From Paenibacillus mucilaginosus 3016 (lineage in GTDB: Bacteria; Bacillota; Bacilli; Paenibacillales; NBRC-103111), in NCBI RefSeq assembly GCF_000250655.1, contig NC_016935.1, positions 2,932,001 to 2,996,000 on the forward strand: 64,000 nt of DNA. The letters run 5' to 3'. This document shows, in pieces, positions 35,174 to 45,240 of this stretch; the first letter of the stretch is position 1, and each line of letters starts with the position of its first letter. The translations under genes were made by a program, and so were the position numbers. Under the pieces are notes generated by a model. It was not told where the DNA came from. It saw nothing but the letters and a program-made list of their open reading frames with translations, and made no database searches.

Positions 35174-36466
35174 ATGAACACAAAAATGAAAACGATCTCT
35201 ATTGGTATGGCGATGGTTCTGACGACCCTGATGACCGCTGCATGCGCCCAGAAGGAATCGGGAGGAGGGTCGGCGGCCGGCGGCAAAAAGGCAGCGCTGG
35301 ACTTTGTCTGGTTCTCGGATGGAAATGAAGGCGCACTCATGAAAGGCATCATTGAGGAATACGAGGCCAAGAACACCAATGTAGACATCAATATGATCGA
35401 AGTTCCTTATAAAGACCTGTCCACGAAATTGAAAACGATGATCTCGGGCGGCAAGCCTCCGGCCTTGGCGAGAATCAGTACGTCGGAGCTTGGCGCGTTT
35501 GCCAATCAGGCGGTGGACCTGGGTGAGACGAACGGCGGGTTGGACGCCTACACAGGACAATTCGTCGATTCTTTGAAACCGTTTTATGTAGTGAACAACA
35601 AAGCGGTAGCCGCTCCGATGGACGTGACCGCGAACGGATTGATTTACAATAAAACCTTGTTTGACAAAGCCGGAGTGAAGGTGCCGACTTCCCCTGATGC
35701 GGTCTGGACGTGGGATGAATTCTCCGCTGCCCTGAAGCAGGTGATGGACAAAGGCGGGGCCAAATACGGTCTGGTATGGGACTATACCCCGCAGCGATGG
35801 TCTACGCTGCTGTATCAATTCGGGGGAAGCCTCATGAGTGCGGATGGAACCAAAGCGGCCATCAACAACGAAGCAGGGGTACAAGCGGCGGAGTTCTTCA
35901 AAAAGCTGCATACCGACGGGATTGCCCCGACATCCGTGTGGCTCGGCGGGGAGAACCCGAACAACTTGTTCCGCAGCGGTACGGTTGCCGCCCATTTGGC
36001 AGGGAACTGGATGATCAGCAACTATAAAGATATATCGAACTTCGAATGGGGCGTTACGTACATGCCGAAGGCGAAACAGCGTTCGTCCGTACCGGGCGGC
36101 AAATTCGCCATGGCGTTCAAAAAATCCGGCGTGGAGAAGGAAGCCGCCGACTTCATCAACTATATCACCACGAAAGAAGTCAATGCGAAATATACCCGGG
36201 AGGCCTTGTTCCTCAGCCCGCGCAAAGACAACGCGAAGCTGGACTATGCTTTTGGCAAAGAGATGATGGAAGTGTTCTCGAACGAGCTGAACAGCACTGC
36301 TCCGGCCGCAGCGGAGGATTGGTCCAAGCAGACGATTGTACCTAAATTCAGCAACGATCTGAAGAAGGCGCTTTCAGAGATTGTCGGGGGGAAAACACCG
36401 GCACAGGAAGGCCTGGATGAGGTTGCAGGCTTGATTGATAAAGCGATTAGTGAAGACAAGAAATAA
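35174..36466 (+). CDS. Sugar-binding lipoprotein of ABC importer, 430 aa
   Basis: The binding subunit of a CUT1-type importer. The lipobox is LMTAAC with Cys24. The start of the mature fold is LDFVWFSDGNEGALMKGIIEEY, and the ligand cleft region includes NGLIYNKTLFDKAGV and AAHLAGNWMISNY. GAGAAGGAG precedes the ATG. It is followed by two permeases and a GH31 enzyme, so the substrate is probably an alpha-linked gluco- or xylo-oligosaccharide. A hairpin lies before the first permease. Confidence 0.9.
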   Translation: MNTKMKTISIGMAMVLTTLMTAACAQKESGGGSAAGGKKAALDFVWFSDGNEGALMKGIIEEYEAKNTNVDINMIEVPYKDLSTKLKTMISGGKPPALARISTSELGAFANQAVDLGETNGGLDAYTGQFVDSLKPFYVVNNKAVAAPMDVTANGLIYNKTLFDKAGVKVPTSPDAVWTWDEFSAALKQVMDKGGAKYGLVWDYTPQRWSTLLYQFGGSLMSADGTKAAINNEAGVQAAEFFKKLHTDGIAPTSVWLGGENPNNLFRSGTVAAHLAGNWMISNYKDISNFEWGVTYMPKAKQRSSVPGGKFAMAFKKSGVEKEAADFINYITTKEVNAKYTREALFLSPRKDNAKLDYAFGKEMMEVFSNELNSTAPAAAEDWSKQTIVPKFSNDLKKALSEIVGGKTPAQEGLDEVAGLIDKAISEDKK

Positions 36467-36493
36467 AACATGCAGGCTCCCTTCGTGGAAGGA

Positions 36494-36529
36494 TGGGCTG
36501 CTGCCGGGCTCGGCCTGCGGCAGCCGTTT
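36494..36529 (+). other. Intercistronic hairpin between binding protein and permease
   Basis: GGCTGCTGCCG pairs with CGGCAGCC over a short loop, followed by GTTTCT. It is weak as a terminator but suitable to reduce read-through into the permease genes. Confidence 0.45.
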
Positions 36530-36566
36530 CTCCGGGAGACAGGAGCTTTAGAGAGGAGCAGGACGG

Positions 36567-37472
36567 ATGGCTGTACCAGCCTCGGCGTTAAAAGCAAGAA
36601 GGGTCCGGAAGCCGGGACAAACGAAGACATGGATACCGTATTTGTTTGTCCTGCCTAACTTGCTGATTTTTACCACCTTTATCGTCATTCCCATGGTCAT
36701 CGGCTTCATTTATTCTTTCCATGAATATGACGGCTTGAACCCGATGGAGTTTGTAGGTTTCGGCAATTACACAGAGATCTTTGCGAACGACGAATTTTGG
36801 AGCGCACTGGCAAGAACCGCTCTGTATGCGCTGATTGTCGTGCCGGCGATTTGCTGCCTGTCTCTCGCCGTAGCGATGATGCTCATCCAGCCCATCCGGT
36901 GTAAAGGGTTATTTCGCTCCATATTTTATTGGCCCACGATGATTTCCTATATCATTGTCGGTCTGACATGGAAATGGATTTTCGGCGATTTTGGGGTATT
37001 CAATTACTTGATGACCCTGCTTGGCATGGAACCTCTTCATTTCTTATCGGATTCCTTCTATGCCAATGTCTCGGTCATCATCGCAACGATTTGGTCGCGT
37101 CTTGGGTTTTACATGGTGATTTTCATGGCCGGTCTCCAGGCGATACCGAACGATTATTATGAGGCGGCCCGATTGGACGGGGCATCCAAGCCCCGCGTAT
37201 TCTTGACGATTACTCTTCCGCTGCTCAAGCCTACGACCGTGCTCGTCGTGATGCTGACGCTGATTGAAGCCTTCAAAGCGTATCCGCTTTTGTTTGCGCT
37301 CACGGGGGGCGGACCCGGCCAGGATACGACCTATATCGTGCAGTATATCTACGAAACCGGATTTGCCAAGCAGGAGCTGGGTATGGCCAGCGCCATGTCC
37401 GTCATCTTGTTCGTTCTGATTTCGATGTTCACCGCACTGCAGTTCAAGCTGTCCAAGGGAGGCTCCGATTAA
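36567..37472 (+). CDS. Sugar ABC transporter permease, MalF type, 301 aa
   Basis: The first membrane subunit. A basic N-terminus is followed by six membrane segments (YLFVLPNLLIFTTFIVIPMV first). The EAA loop is YYEAARLDGASKPRVFLTIT. GGGPGQDTTYIVQYIYE follows it, as is usual for MalF-type subunits. GAGGAG lies upstream of the ATG. The next gene starts two bases after its stop. Confidence 0.92.
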   Translation: MAVPASALKARRVRKPGQTKTWIPYLFVLPNLLIFTTFIVIPMVIGFIYSFHEYDGLNPMEFVGFGNYTEIFANDEFWSALARTALYALIVVPAICCLSLAVAMMLIQPIRCKGLFRSIFYWPTMISYIIVGLTWKWIFGDFGVFNYLMTLLGMEPLHFLSDSFYANVSVIIATIWSRLGFYMVIFMAGLQAIPNDYYEAARLDGASKPRVFLTITLPLLKPTTVLVVMLTLIEAFKAYPLLFALTGGGPGQDTTYIVQYIYETGFAKQELGMASAMSVILFVLISMFTALQFKLSKGGSD

Positions 37473-37473
37473 C

Positions 37474-38295
37474 GTGGAATTGAAAGCATCCGCCAGAACG
37501 GCACTTTATCTTCTTTTATTTGCCATGGCAGCCTTATGGTTGTTTCCCGTGCTTTGGATTGTGCTCTCGTCCTTCAAGACGAACAATGATTTGTACAGCT
37601 TTCCCCCGAGATTCTGGCCGGAGCCCTTCACCTTCGAGCACTTTACGGCGGCGTTTGAGAAGGGCAACTTCGGCCGCTACTTCATCAACAGTGCGATTGT
37701 CACGGTCAGCTCAACGATCCTGCTGCTGCTGATCAACTCCATGGCGGGGTTCGCGCTGGCGAAATATCAATTTACAGGGGCTACGGTGCTGCTCGTCGGC
37801 TTCGTGTCCACCTTGATGGTTCCCCTGGAAGTTATCATGATCCCTATCTTTAAAGTGCTCAGCGTCCTCGGATTGTTCAACACGCTGCTGGCTCTGATCA
37901 TTCCGCCGGCGGCCACTCCGACAGGCGTATTTCTGCTGAGGCAGTATTTGCTTACCGTGCCGGAAGAGCTGCTTGAGGCGGCCCGGATGGACGGTGCGTC
38001 CGAGTGGCGCATTTATTCGCGGATCATTCTGCCGATCTGCAAGCCGATTCTGGCGGTGCTCGCGATTTTCTCATTCATGTGGCGGTGGGATGACTTCCTG
38101 TGGCCGCTGATCGGCATCAGCGATCCGTCTCTGTACACGATTCAGTTGGCCTTGTCCAACTTCATTGGGGAATATAACGTCGACTGGGGCAGCCTGCTGG
38201 CGATGTCCGTCATCACGATGATCCCGGTGCTTGTCGTGTTCATCCTGTTCCAGCGTCAATTTGTCAGCGGGATGGTCACCTCGGGGATGAAGTAA
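37474..38295 (+). CDS. Sugar ABC transporter permease, MalG type, 273 aa
   Basis: The second membrane subunit. It uses a GTG start two bases after the previous stop, with AAGGGAGG inside the upstream gene as the ribosome site. Six membrane segments and the EAA loop ELLEAARMDGASEWRIYSRI are visible. It ends in FVSGMVTSGMK, the usual MalG-type tail. The GH31 gene follows 91 bases downstream. Confidence 0.92.
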   Translation: MELKASARTALYLLLFAMAALWLFPVLWIVLSSFKTNNDLYSFPPRFWPEPFTFEHFTAAFEKGNFGRYFINSAIVTVSSTILLLLINSMAGFALAKYQFTGATVLLVGFVSTLMVPLEVIMIPIFKVLSVLGLFNTLLALIIPPAATPTGVFLLRQYLLTVPEELLEAARMDGASEWRIYSRIILPICKPILAVLAIFSFMWRWDDFLWPLIGISDPSLYTIQLALSNFIGEYNVDWGSLLAMSVITMIPVLVVFILFQRQFVSGMVTSGMK

Positions 38296-38386
38296 GTGCA
38301 GATCGAAATCACCGGGGACGATGAGATGTAAAAAAAGCATGCTGCGAGAACATATAAATAACGGGCAGGAACACGGAGGAAAAATC

Positions 38387-40873
38387 ATGAGGGTAAGCCG
38401 CAAGTTAGTGCAGACCATACCAGGGGATCGTTATGTGGATCTCGTGACCGATGTATCCAAGTACCGCATCTATCTCATGAATGATCATGTGATTCGGATT
38501 CGCTGTACATTCGACGAACAGTTTGCGGAAGAAGCATCGTATACGCTGACCATGACCGCATGGGAGGACAAGATGGATGCGATGATGGAGGACCGCAGGA
38601 GAGTGGAGGCTCTCCCGGCTCTCTACGAAGATCGGGGGACCCATCTGCTGCTGCGTACGAATGCACTCCGCGTTCTCATTCATAAAGAGCCTTTTGCTAT
38701 AGATATCACGGATGCGGATGGCCGAGTGCTTCATGAGGACTTGAAAGAACGTTCATACGTGAAGGATAAGCAGGGCCGATTGTATCACTATTCCACCATG
38801 AAGGATGAAGATTACTACTACGGCTTCGGTGAGAAAAGCGGGCATCTGAACAAAAAGAAGAGAAGACTGCGGATGCATAACGTGGATACGATCGGCTACG
38901 ATTCCGAGCATACGGATCCGCTGTACAAGCACATCCCGTTCTATATCAAGTTTCATGGACCGACGCAGGCCGCGACAGGCTTATTCTATCATAACAGCCA
39001 TGAGTCCGCCTTCGACATGGGGTGCGAACGAAGCGGATACTGGAACAAATACAGCTATTTTTGCGCGGACGGCGGGGAACTGGATCTCTTCTTCATGTAC
39101 GGTCCGCAAATCAAAGATGTGGTCCGGTACTACACGGATCTGACGGGTAAAACGATACTGCCGACACAGTATTCGCTGGGCTATATGGGCTCGACCATGT
39201 ACTACACCGAACTGGACCGGGATTCGGACAAAGCGATTTTGAGCTTTATGGATCGCTGCAGGGCGGAAGGCATCCCCTGCGACGGATTCTTCATGTCTTC
39301 AGGCTACACCACGGGGGAGGACGGGAAACGGTATGTCTTTAACTGGAATCATGATCGTTTCCCTGACCCGCAGCGCTTTATCGAACAAATGCGAAGCAAG
39401 GGGGCCGCATTGGCTCCCAATATCAAACCGGGCATGCTGCTGACCCACCCGTTGTACCGGTCATTCGACGAGGCGGGTGCTTACATCCGGGATGAGAGCG
39501 GGGAGCAGTCCCAGACGGACCGGTATTGGGGAGGGCAAGCTTCTTTCGTGGACTTTACCAATCCCAAGGGCAGACAATTATGGAAAGAGCATCTCATCGC
39601 ATCGTTTATCGACTTGGGCGTTACTGCCATTTGGAACGACAACAACGAGTATGAAATCAACAATCCGGATGCGTTATGCGACTATGAAGGCGAGAAAAAG
39701 CACATCAGCGCCTTACGGCCGCTTCTGCCCAATCTGATGGCCCATACGGCCAAGGAAGCCATCGCCGAGGCTGCGCCGGGTACAAGACCGTATCTCGTGA
39801 GCCGTGCCGGATTCGCCGGAATTCAGCGTTATGCCCAAACCTGGGCGGGGGACAACAGCACGAGCTGGCACAGCTTGAAGTTCAATGTTCCCGTCATTCT
39901 GGGCATGGGACTGTCCGGTGTGGCGAACCAAGGCTGCGACATCGGCGGCTTCTTCGGTCCCGCTCCGGAACCGGAGCTGTTCGTGCGCTGGGTACAGAAC
40001 GGGATTTTCCAGCCGAGATTCTCCATTCACTCCTGCAATACCGACAATACCGTTACGGAGCCCTGGATGTATCCTTCCTGCACGCCTTATGTCCGGGAGG
40101 CGATCCGGCTTCGGTACCGGCTGGTTCCTTATTTCTATTCCCTGCTGCACGAAGCGTCGGTCGAAGGTTCGCCTGTGATGCGCCCGATGGTATACGAATT
40201 CCAGCAGGACCCCGCCACGTGGGAGGAAAGCTTCGATTTCATGCTGGGGCGGTCGCTCCTGGTGGCCAATGTTCTGGAGAAGGGGGCCGAGACGAGAACG
40301 GTGTACCTGCCTGAAGGATGCGAATGGATCGACTGGCATACAAGAGAGCGCTATGCCGGAGGACAGACGATCCGGAAGCCGGTTGCTATCCATTCCATTC
40401 CCATGTTCATCCGAAGCGGAGCGATTATTCCTCTCGCGCCGCATCTGCAGAACATTCATCAGGACCGGGTGGAAGAGCTGCACCTGCTCATCGAGCCGTC
40501 CGAGAATGCAAGCTTCGTGCTGTATGAAGATGATGGGGTAACAAACCGGTATCAGAACGGTGACTATCTGACAACAACGATCTCAGTTGAAACGCAGCGA
40601 AATACGGTCATCTCTTTCACGAAAGAAGGAGCTTACCCGAGTACCGTGAAGCGGGTCGTCATGGAACTGGTGTGCAAACACATTGCTCCGGTTGGGGTGA
40701 TGCTGCAGGGCCGAAAGCTTCCGATGTTTCTTGATCCTTCGAAGTGGGAGGCGGCGGAAGAAGGCTGGTATTACGATCTGGAGCGGACCTCCGCCAAAAT
40801 CAAATACAAGAACTGCGAATCGGATTATGAAGTAACCGTGAACTTCGATGTGAAGGATCTGATCTCCATCTAA
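38387..40873 (+). CDS. Alpha-glycosidase, GH31, 828 aa
   Basis: An intracellular GH31 enzyme (alpha-glucosidase or alpha-xylosidase type). The N-terminal beta-sandwich leads to a barrel with nucleophile Asp418 (AIWNDNNEYEIN) and acid/base Asp489 (WAGDNSTSWHSLK). The C-terminal beta domains carry LYEDDGVTNRYQNGDYL, typical of family 31. There is no signal peptide. ATG 38387 with GGAGG seven bases upstream is preferred to the longer frame. It is the last gene of the AraC-regulated importer cassette and is followed by a terminator. It probably degrades the imported oligosaccharide from the non-reducing end. Confidence 0.93.
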   Translation: MRVSRKLVQTIPGDRYVDLVTDVSKYRIYLMNDHVIRIRCTFDEQFAEEASYTLTMTAWEDKMDAMMEDRRRVEALPALYEDRGTHLLLRTNALRVLIHKEPFAIDITDADGRVLHEDLKERSYVKDKQGRLYHYSTMKDEDYYYGFGEKSGHLNKKKRRLRMHNVDTIGYDSEHTDPLYKHIPFYIKFHGPTQAATGLFYHNSHESAFDMGCERSGYWNKYSYFCADGGELDLFFMYGPQIKDVVRYYTDLTGKTILPTQYSLGYMGSTMYYTELDRDSDKAILSFMDRCRAEGIPCDGFFMSSGYTTGEDGKRYVFNWNHDRFPDPQRFIEQMRSKGAALAPNIKPGMLLTHPLYRSFDEAGAYIRDESGEQSQTDRYWGGQASFVDFTNPKGRQLWKEHLIASFIDLGVTAIWNDNNEYEINNPDALCDYEGEKKHISALRPLLPNLMAHTAKEAIAEAAPGTRPYLVSRAGFAGIQRYAQTWAGDNSTSWHSLKFNVPVILGMGLSGVANQGCDIGGFFGPAPEPELFVRWVQNGIFQPRFSIHSCNTDNTVTEPWMYPSCTPYVREAIRLRYRLVPYFYSLLHEASVEGSPVMRPMVYEFQQDPATWEESFDFMLGRSLLVANVLEKGAETRTVYLPEGCEWIDWHTRERYAGGQTIRKPVAIHSIPMFIRSGAIIPLAPHLQNIHQDRVEELHLLIEPSENASFVLYEDDGVTNRYQNGDYLTTTISVETQRNTVISFTKEGAYPSTVKRVVMELVCKHIAPVGVMLQGRKLPMFLDPSKWEAAEEGWYYDLERTSAKIKYKNCESDYEVTVNFDVKDLISI

Positions 40874-40925
40874 AGAGTGTGGAGTCGGAGGGGGGATAAG
40901 CCATCGCGGACTGAAATCATGGGGA

Positions 40926-40955
40926 AGGGACCTGACTTTAGGTCCCCCTTTTTAT
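40926..40955 (+). terminator. Terminator after GH31
   Basis: GGGACCT and AGGTCCC form the stem, followed by a run of five T residues. Confidence 0.85.
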
Positions 40956-41040
40956 TAGGGCGGCAAAGCAGGTTACCTTCTCTTGAGATAAATCGTAAGA
41001 AACACTTCATATAAACCGCGGATATGCTTCTTCGAAACGA

Positions 41041-41058
41041 CCCCGATCAGGGGTTTTT
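41041..41058 (+). terminator. Short terminator-like hairpin
   Basis: CCCCGATCAGGGG followed by five T residues. It lies in the gene-free stretch 40874-41918, whose other content is the repeat array at 41487-41776; I see no gene in it. Confidence 0.45.
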
Positions 41059-41486
41059 CTTATGCTCAGACTGCCATATAACGCAGCACGACCAGAATAC
41101 TCTCACCCGCACAAACAAACGCTGGCACCGGTTCGGGTGCGGACATCGGAGTACTGCCGTGTGACAGAGGCCATAAGCAGCAGGGGGCGCTGCCTTATTT
41201 TGCAATAGAATTCGGACGCGGTTTCCCCTATACTTGAAGCTGACTTGAGACCGGACTGCCGTCACGTCCGGCGGGGTAAGTTGAGGCGTTGAGGGGAAGC
41301 GCTGCCTTTTCTGGAGGAAGGTCAGTCTGCGAAGAACAACAGGTCAATGGTCAGGTGCCAAATTGCAGGCAATGGTACTGCTCGCGGAACCGAACGAGTC
41401 CTGCAAGCCGCTGAAGCAGCGGGCTATGGACCCTGAGGCTGCTGCATGGACTTGGAGCCGGGTGAGAAACCGGAGGCAGGCTTCAA

Positions 41487-41776
41487 ATAACGGAACTCAG
41501 GTATCTTATCTGAGTATTTCCCGGTATTTCCCGACGGATAGCGGAACTCAGATGCCTTATTCCTTCAGAAATCACATTAAACCCCTCTGGCCGGCACCAA
41601 TAGAGCATCTGAGTTCCGCTATTTGCAAAACGGGACTTTCCAGGCAGGGCATAGCGAATCTGAGTTCCGCTATTTGCAAAACGGGACTCTCCAGACGGGG
41701 CATAGCGCGTCTCAGTTCCGCTATTTGCAGAAGGGGTCCTCCCTTGCTGAGCATAACGCAGCAGAGTTCCATGTTA
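41487..41776. repeat. Intact 51-bp-period inverted repeat array
   Basis: Two units in one orientation, ATAACGGAACTCAG (41487) and ATAGCGGAACTCAG (41538), are followed after a 57-base centre by four units in the other orientation: CTGAGTTCCGCTAT at 41609 and 41660, CTCAGTTCCGCTAT at 41711 and a degenerate CAGAGTTCC at 41762. Every neighbouring pair within an arm is exactly 51 bases apart. Each core also carries a small ATAGCG/CGCTAT inverted repeat. The array ends about 140 bases before the kinase gene at 41919. Confidence 0.85.
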
Positions 41777-41918
41777 CACGGGTCTCGTCACGCCCAGCGA
41801 TTCGCCAACCGAGCCCGGACCCTGAGTACGTTTACTCGATATCACCCTGATCTCCCCCATACCAAGACCGCAAACACCTGCACGAAAACGGTTCCATCAA
41901 GACAGGAGTGTCCGCATC

Positions 41919-43670
41919 ATGAAATCTTGGCTGCGCATGCTGATAGACAAAATCCGGTTTCAAAAGCTCCGCAGGCGGTTCCTCGCCGCCATGATCGGGG
42001 TGGCTCTGCCGCCGCTGTTTATTCTGGGCTACGTGTCATTCGATACGGCACGGGACGCCTTGACGGAGACGAATACGCAGACGAATGTGAAGCACCTCGA
42101 GACCTCCAGCGAGGTCGCCGACCTGCTGCTGCGCAATCTCGTCAACCTGAACCGCGCGATCGTGGTGAACGACGAAATCCGGGAGGAGCTGATCCGCAGC
42201 AGGACCCAGTCCAATTATGAGCAAACGGACACAAGTGAATGGTCCGCCAATCGGCTGCAGAAGGTGATCAGCAACAACCTGTTCGATACCCGGTTCGTGA
42301 CCTCCATCTGCCTGATGAACCTCGACTATAAGATCATTTGTTCCGGCCGCTCCGATGACGCAGGCCAATACGAAAAAGAAGGCAAGCAGCCGCTTATCGA
42401 AACGTCCCCGTGGTACCAAAGTGCCAACCGCGCGCAGGGCCGGGTGGTGTTTCTCGGGTACGACCTGTTCGGCGAAGCCAAAAATACCTTCTCGACGGTG
42501 AAGCTCTTCCGGGATGCGGAGAGCCCCGACGGGGAGCCGATCGGCTACCTGATCGTCAACGTGTCGAACCTCATTTTCAGCAGCATCTTCAACGGGGCGG
42601 ACGACGCGGGCGGATTCATGGCGCTGGCCGAGGCGCAGGACGGGCTGCATACGGTCTACAATGACGCGCTGCCGGGAACGGAGCTCCCGAAGGAGGGGAA
42701 TGCGAGCGAGGCGCTGAACCGTCTCAAGGAGCAGGGCTATCTCGTCTCCCGCTACGAGAACCAGACAACGGGCTGGACATTCGTGCACCTGATGCCCATG
42801 GAGGAGCTGCTCCGCAAGTCGAACAAGATCGGCCTGTACACGGCCGTCCTTGCCTCGCTGATGGCGCTGATCGCGCTCATCGTCTCGGTCATTCTCTCGG
42901 GCAGCATCGTCCGGCCGCTGCTGCAGATCAAGAAGATGATGCTGGACTGGACGACCGGCACGCGGCACTTCGTCACCACCTTCGACAACGACGAGGTGGG
43001 GGCGATCGGGGAGACGTTCAAGCGGGTCGCCTCCGAGAACAAGGAGCTGGCGGAGCGGGTCGTGCAGTCGGAGCTCAAGGAGCGCGAGGCGGAGTTGCGG
43101 GCGCTGCAGGCGCAGATCAAGCCGCATTTTCTGTACAATACGCTCGATTCGATCTACTGGATGGCCGTGCTCCAGAAGAACCACGACATCGCGCAGATGG
43201 CCGTGTCGCTGTCCGAGAGCTTCAAGCTCAGCCTGAACAAGGGGCAGGAGACGATTCCGGTGTTCAAAGAGCTGAAGCACATCGAACACTATATGACGAT
43301 CCAGAACATCCGGTACAACAACCGGTTCCGCTGTGAGATCGAGGTGGAGCCCGCCATCATGGGCATGGAGATCATGAAGCTGCTTCTGCAGCCGCTGGTG
43401 GAAAATGCGATCTACCACGGCCTGGAGCCCAAGGTGGGCGAAGGGGCGATCCGGCTGACGGGGGTGAAGGACGGGGAGTATCTGCTGTTCACCGTGGAGG
43501 ATGACGGGGTAGGCATGGCGGATGTCGGGGTCACCGAACGGGGCTACGGCCTTCGTAATGTGCGGGAACGCCTGCAGCTCTCCTACGGACCGACGAGCTC
43601 GCTCACCGTCTACAGCGAAGAGGGCCGGGGAACCCGCATCGAGCTGCGCTTCAGGCCGAAGACGGCCTGA
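41919..43670 (+). CDS. YesM-type sensor histidine kinase, 583 aa
   Basis: A membrane sensor kinase. The first membrane segment is near residues 22-42 (LAAMIGVALPPLFILGYVSF) and the second near 308-330 (LYTAVLASLMALIALIVSVI), with a Cache-like extracellular domain between them. A HAMP domain follows. The phospho-acceptor is His403 in QIKPHFLYNTL, with N-box LVENAIYHG and G-boxes EDDGVGM and GYGLRNVRERL. It pairs with the regulator at 43732, 61 bases downstream, and lies upstream of an importer and a GH78 rhamnosidase, so rhamnose-containing oligosaccharides are a likely signal. Confidence 0.93.
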   Translation: MKSWLRMLIDKIRFQKLRRRFLAAMIGVALPPLFILGYVSFDTARDALTETNTQTNVKHLETSSEVADLLLRNLVNLNRAIVVNDEIREELIRSRTQSNYEQTDTSEWSANRLQKVISNNLFDTRFVTSICLMNLDYKIICSGRSDDAGQYEKEGKQPLIETSPWYQSANRAQGRVVFLGYDLFGEAKNTFSTVKLFRDAESPDGEPIGYLIVNVSNLIFSSIFNGADDAGGFMALAEAQDGLHTVYNDALPGTELPKEGNASEALNRLKEQGYLVSRYENQTTGWTFVHLMPMEELLRKSNKIGLYTAVLASLMALIALIVSVILSGSIVRPLLQIKKMMLDWTTGTRHFVTTFDNDEVGAIGETFKRVASENKELAERVVQSELKEREAELRALQAQIKPHFLYNTLDSIYWMAVLQKNHDIAQMAVSLSESFKLSLNKGQETIPVFKELKHIEHYMTIQNIRYNNRFRCEIEVEPAIMGMEIMKLLLQPLVENAIYHGLEPKVGEGAIRLTGVKDGEYLLFTVEDDGVGMADVGVTERGYGLRNVRERLQLSYGPTSSLTVYSEEGRGTRIELRFRPKTA

Positions 43671-43731
43671 CCCGCTCCGGCGGCAGGGAACCGATCCGGA
43701 AGACAAGGATAGACAGAGGGGGAACACGTTC

Positions 43732-45240
43732 ATGCTGAAAGCAGCCGTATTTGATGATGAATACATCGTACTTCAGGGACTTCGGGCGATGATCGACTGG
43801 ACGGGCCTCGGGATTGAGCTGGTCGGCACTGCTGGCGACGGGCTGTCTGCGCTGGCGCTTTTCCGGGAGGAGCGGCCGGACCTCATCTTCACGGACATCC
43901 GGATGCCCGGAATGGACGGGCTCCAGCTCATCGAGGAAGTGATGCGGGAAGCGCCGGAGACGTACTGCATCGTGTTCAGCGGGTTCAACGAGTTCGACTA
44001 CGTGAAGCGGGCGATCAACCTGGGCGTCGTGGATTACCTGGAGAAGCCGATCACCATCGAGAGCATCGAAAAAGCCATTGGCAAGGTGCTGGGACGGGTC
44101 AGCGAGCAGCAGGAAATGGATGCGATGAAGCGGAAGGTGGAGGTCAGCTCCCGTGAGCTGCTGGAGAAGGCGGTGCTGGAGCTCCTCATGACCGGAGCGG
44201 ATGCCGAAGGGAAGTGGCGGGAGACCTTCGGGCCGCATGCCGCGGAGGTGGAAGCCGTCACGGTGCTCGCGGCGGCTTCGGAAGCCTTCGCCCCGCCGGA
44301 CCATCCCGCCTACCGGGCGGTGCCGGTGAAGATCGGGCAGGAGCGGCTGCATGTGCTCTTTCATTTCCTGCCGCCCGGCCAGGAGCTGTGGGACGAGCTG
44401 CTCGGCGAGTCGGAGCAGGCGGGCACAGCGGTCGGCTGCGGGCGGACGTATCCGCGCCCAGCGGAAGCGGCGGAGAGCTACAGGCAAGCGGCGCGTGCGC
44501 TGCAGTCGGCCCGCTTCCTCGGGGAGAAGAACCTGGTCCGCTTCGAGGATCTCGGCGAACGGATCACCGCGCCCGAAGGGCTCTCCGAGCGGGAGGAGGC
44601 CGTCATCCTCAGCCTGCGGTCCGGGAACCGGGAGGGGCTCATGGAGCAGGCGGAGCGGTTCATCGCGTCGATCCAGTACGGGAAGCTCGGGATTGAAGCG
44701 GCCGAGCACGAGATGCTGAGGCTCATCTACCTGGCGGCGGAGGAGTCGAAGAAGAACGCGGGCGACGCCGCGGGCGGGCCGTGGGAGAGCTTCATGCCGC
44801 ACATCGAATTCCGGGAGATGGCCGCCAATGGGGAAGTGGCCGCCTGGTTCCGCCGGCAGATCGAGAAGATCGCCGACTGGAGCAGCTCGGCTCGCGAGGA
44901 TACCAAGCATGCGGCCGTCACCCGGGCGAGGCAGTACATCGAAGGCCACGGGACGCGGGATCTGACGCTGCAGGAGGTGGCGGAGCATGTCGGCATGAAT
45001 CCGACGTACTTCAGCGTGCTGTTCAAAGAGGAGATGGGCGAGTCGTACATCAAGTACCTGACCCGTTACCGGATGGAGCTGGCGAAGTCGCTGCTGCTGC
45101 AGGGGCTGAAGGTCCAGGAGGTCAGTGAGAAGGTCGGCTACCACACGTACCGCCATTTCTCCGAGGTTTTCAAGAAATATACCGGTGTCACGCCGGGTCA
45201 GTATAAGGAGCTCTCCGGGCTTCCTGCGCCTCCTGCGTAG
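43732..45240 (+). CDS. YesN-type response regulator with AraC domain, 502 aa
   Basis: The receiver domain has the acidic pair DDE at 8-10, phospho-acceptor Asp55 (LIFTDIRMPGMDG) and Lys in LEKPITIES. A long linker region leads to two AraC motifs (LTLQEVAEHVGMNPTYFSVLF and VQEVSEKVGYHTYRHFSEVFK). ATG 43732 follows AGAGGGGGA; the longer frame into the kinase end lacks a ribosome site. It probably activates the importer and GH78 operon 320 bases downstream. Confidence 0.92.
   Translation: MLKAAVFDDEYIVLQGLRAMIDWTGLGIELVGTAGDGLSALALFREERPDLIFTDIRMPGMDGLQLIEEVMREAPETYCIVFSGFNEFDYVKRAINLGVVDYLEKPITIESIEKAIGKVLGRVSEQQEMDAMKRKVEVSSRELLEKAVLELLMTGADAEGKWRETFGPHAAEVEAVTVLAAASEAFAPPDHPAYRAVPVKIGQERLHVLFHFLPPGQELWDELLGESEQAGTAVGCGRTYPRPAEAAESYRQAARALQSARFLGEKNLVRFEDLGERITAPEGLSEREEAVILSLRSGNREGLMEQAERFIASIQYGKLGIEAAEHEMLRLIYLAAEESKKNAGDAAGGPWESFMPHIEFREMAANGEVAAWFRRQIEKIADWSSSAREDTKHAAVTRARQYIEGHGTRDLTLQEVAEHVGMNPTYFSVLFKEEMGESYIKYLTRYRMELAKSLLLQGLKVQEVSEKVGYHTYRHFSEVFKKYTGVTPGQYKELSGLPAPPA

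Noticed and set aside
41047..41265. A 72-codon minus-strand frame in the gene-free stretch.
   Set aside because: No ribosome site, unusual composition and no similarity that I recognise.
41487..41776. The regularly spaced repeats looked at first like a CRISPR array.
   Set aside because: Only about 14 bases are well kept per unit, units are inverted halfway, the spacing material is itself repeated, and no cas gene is present.
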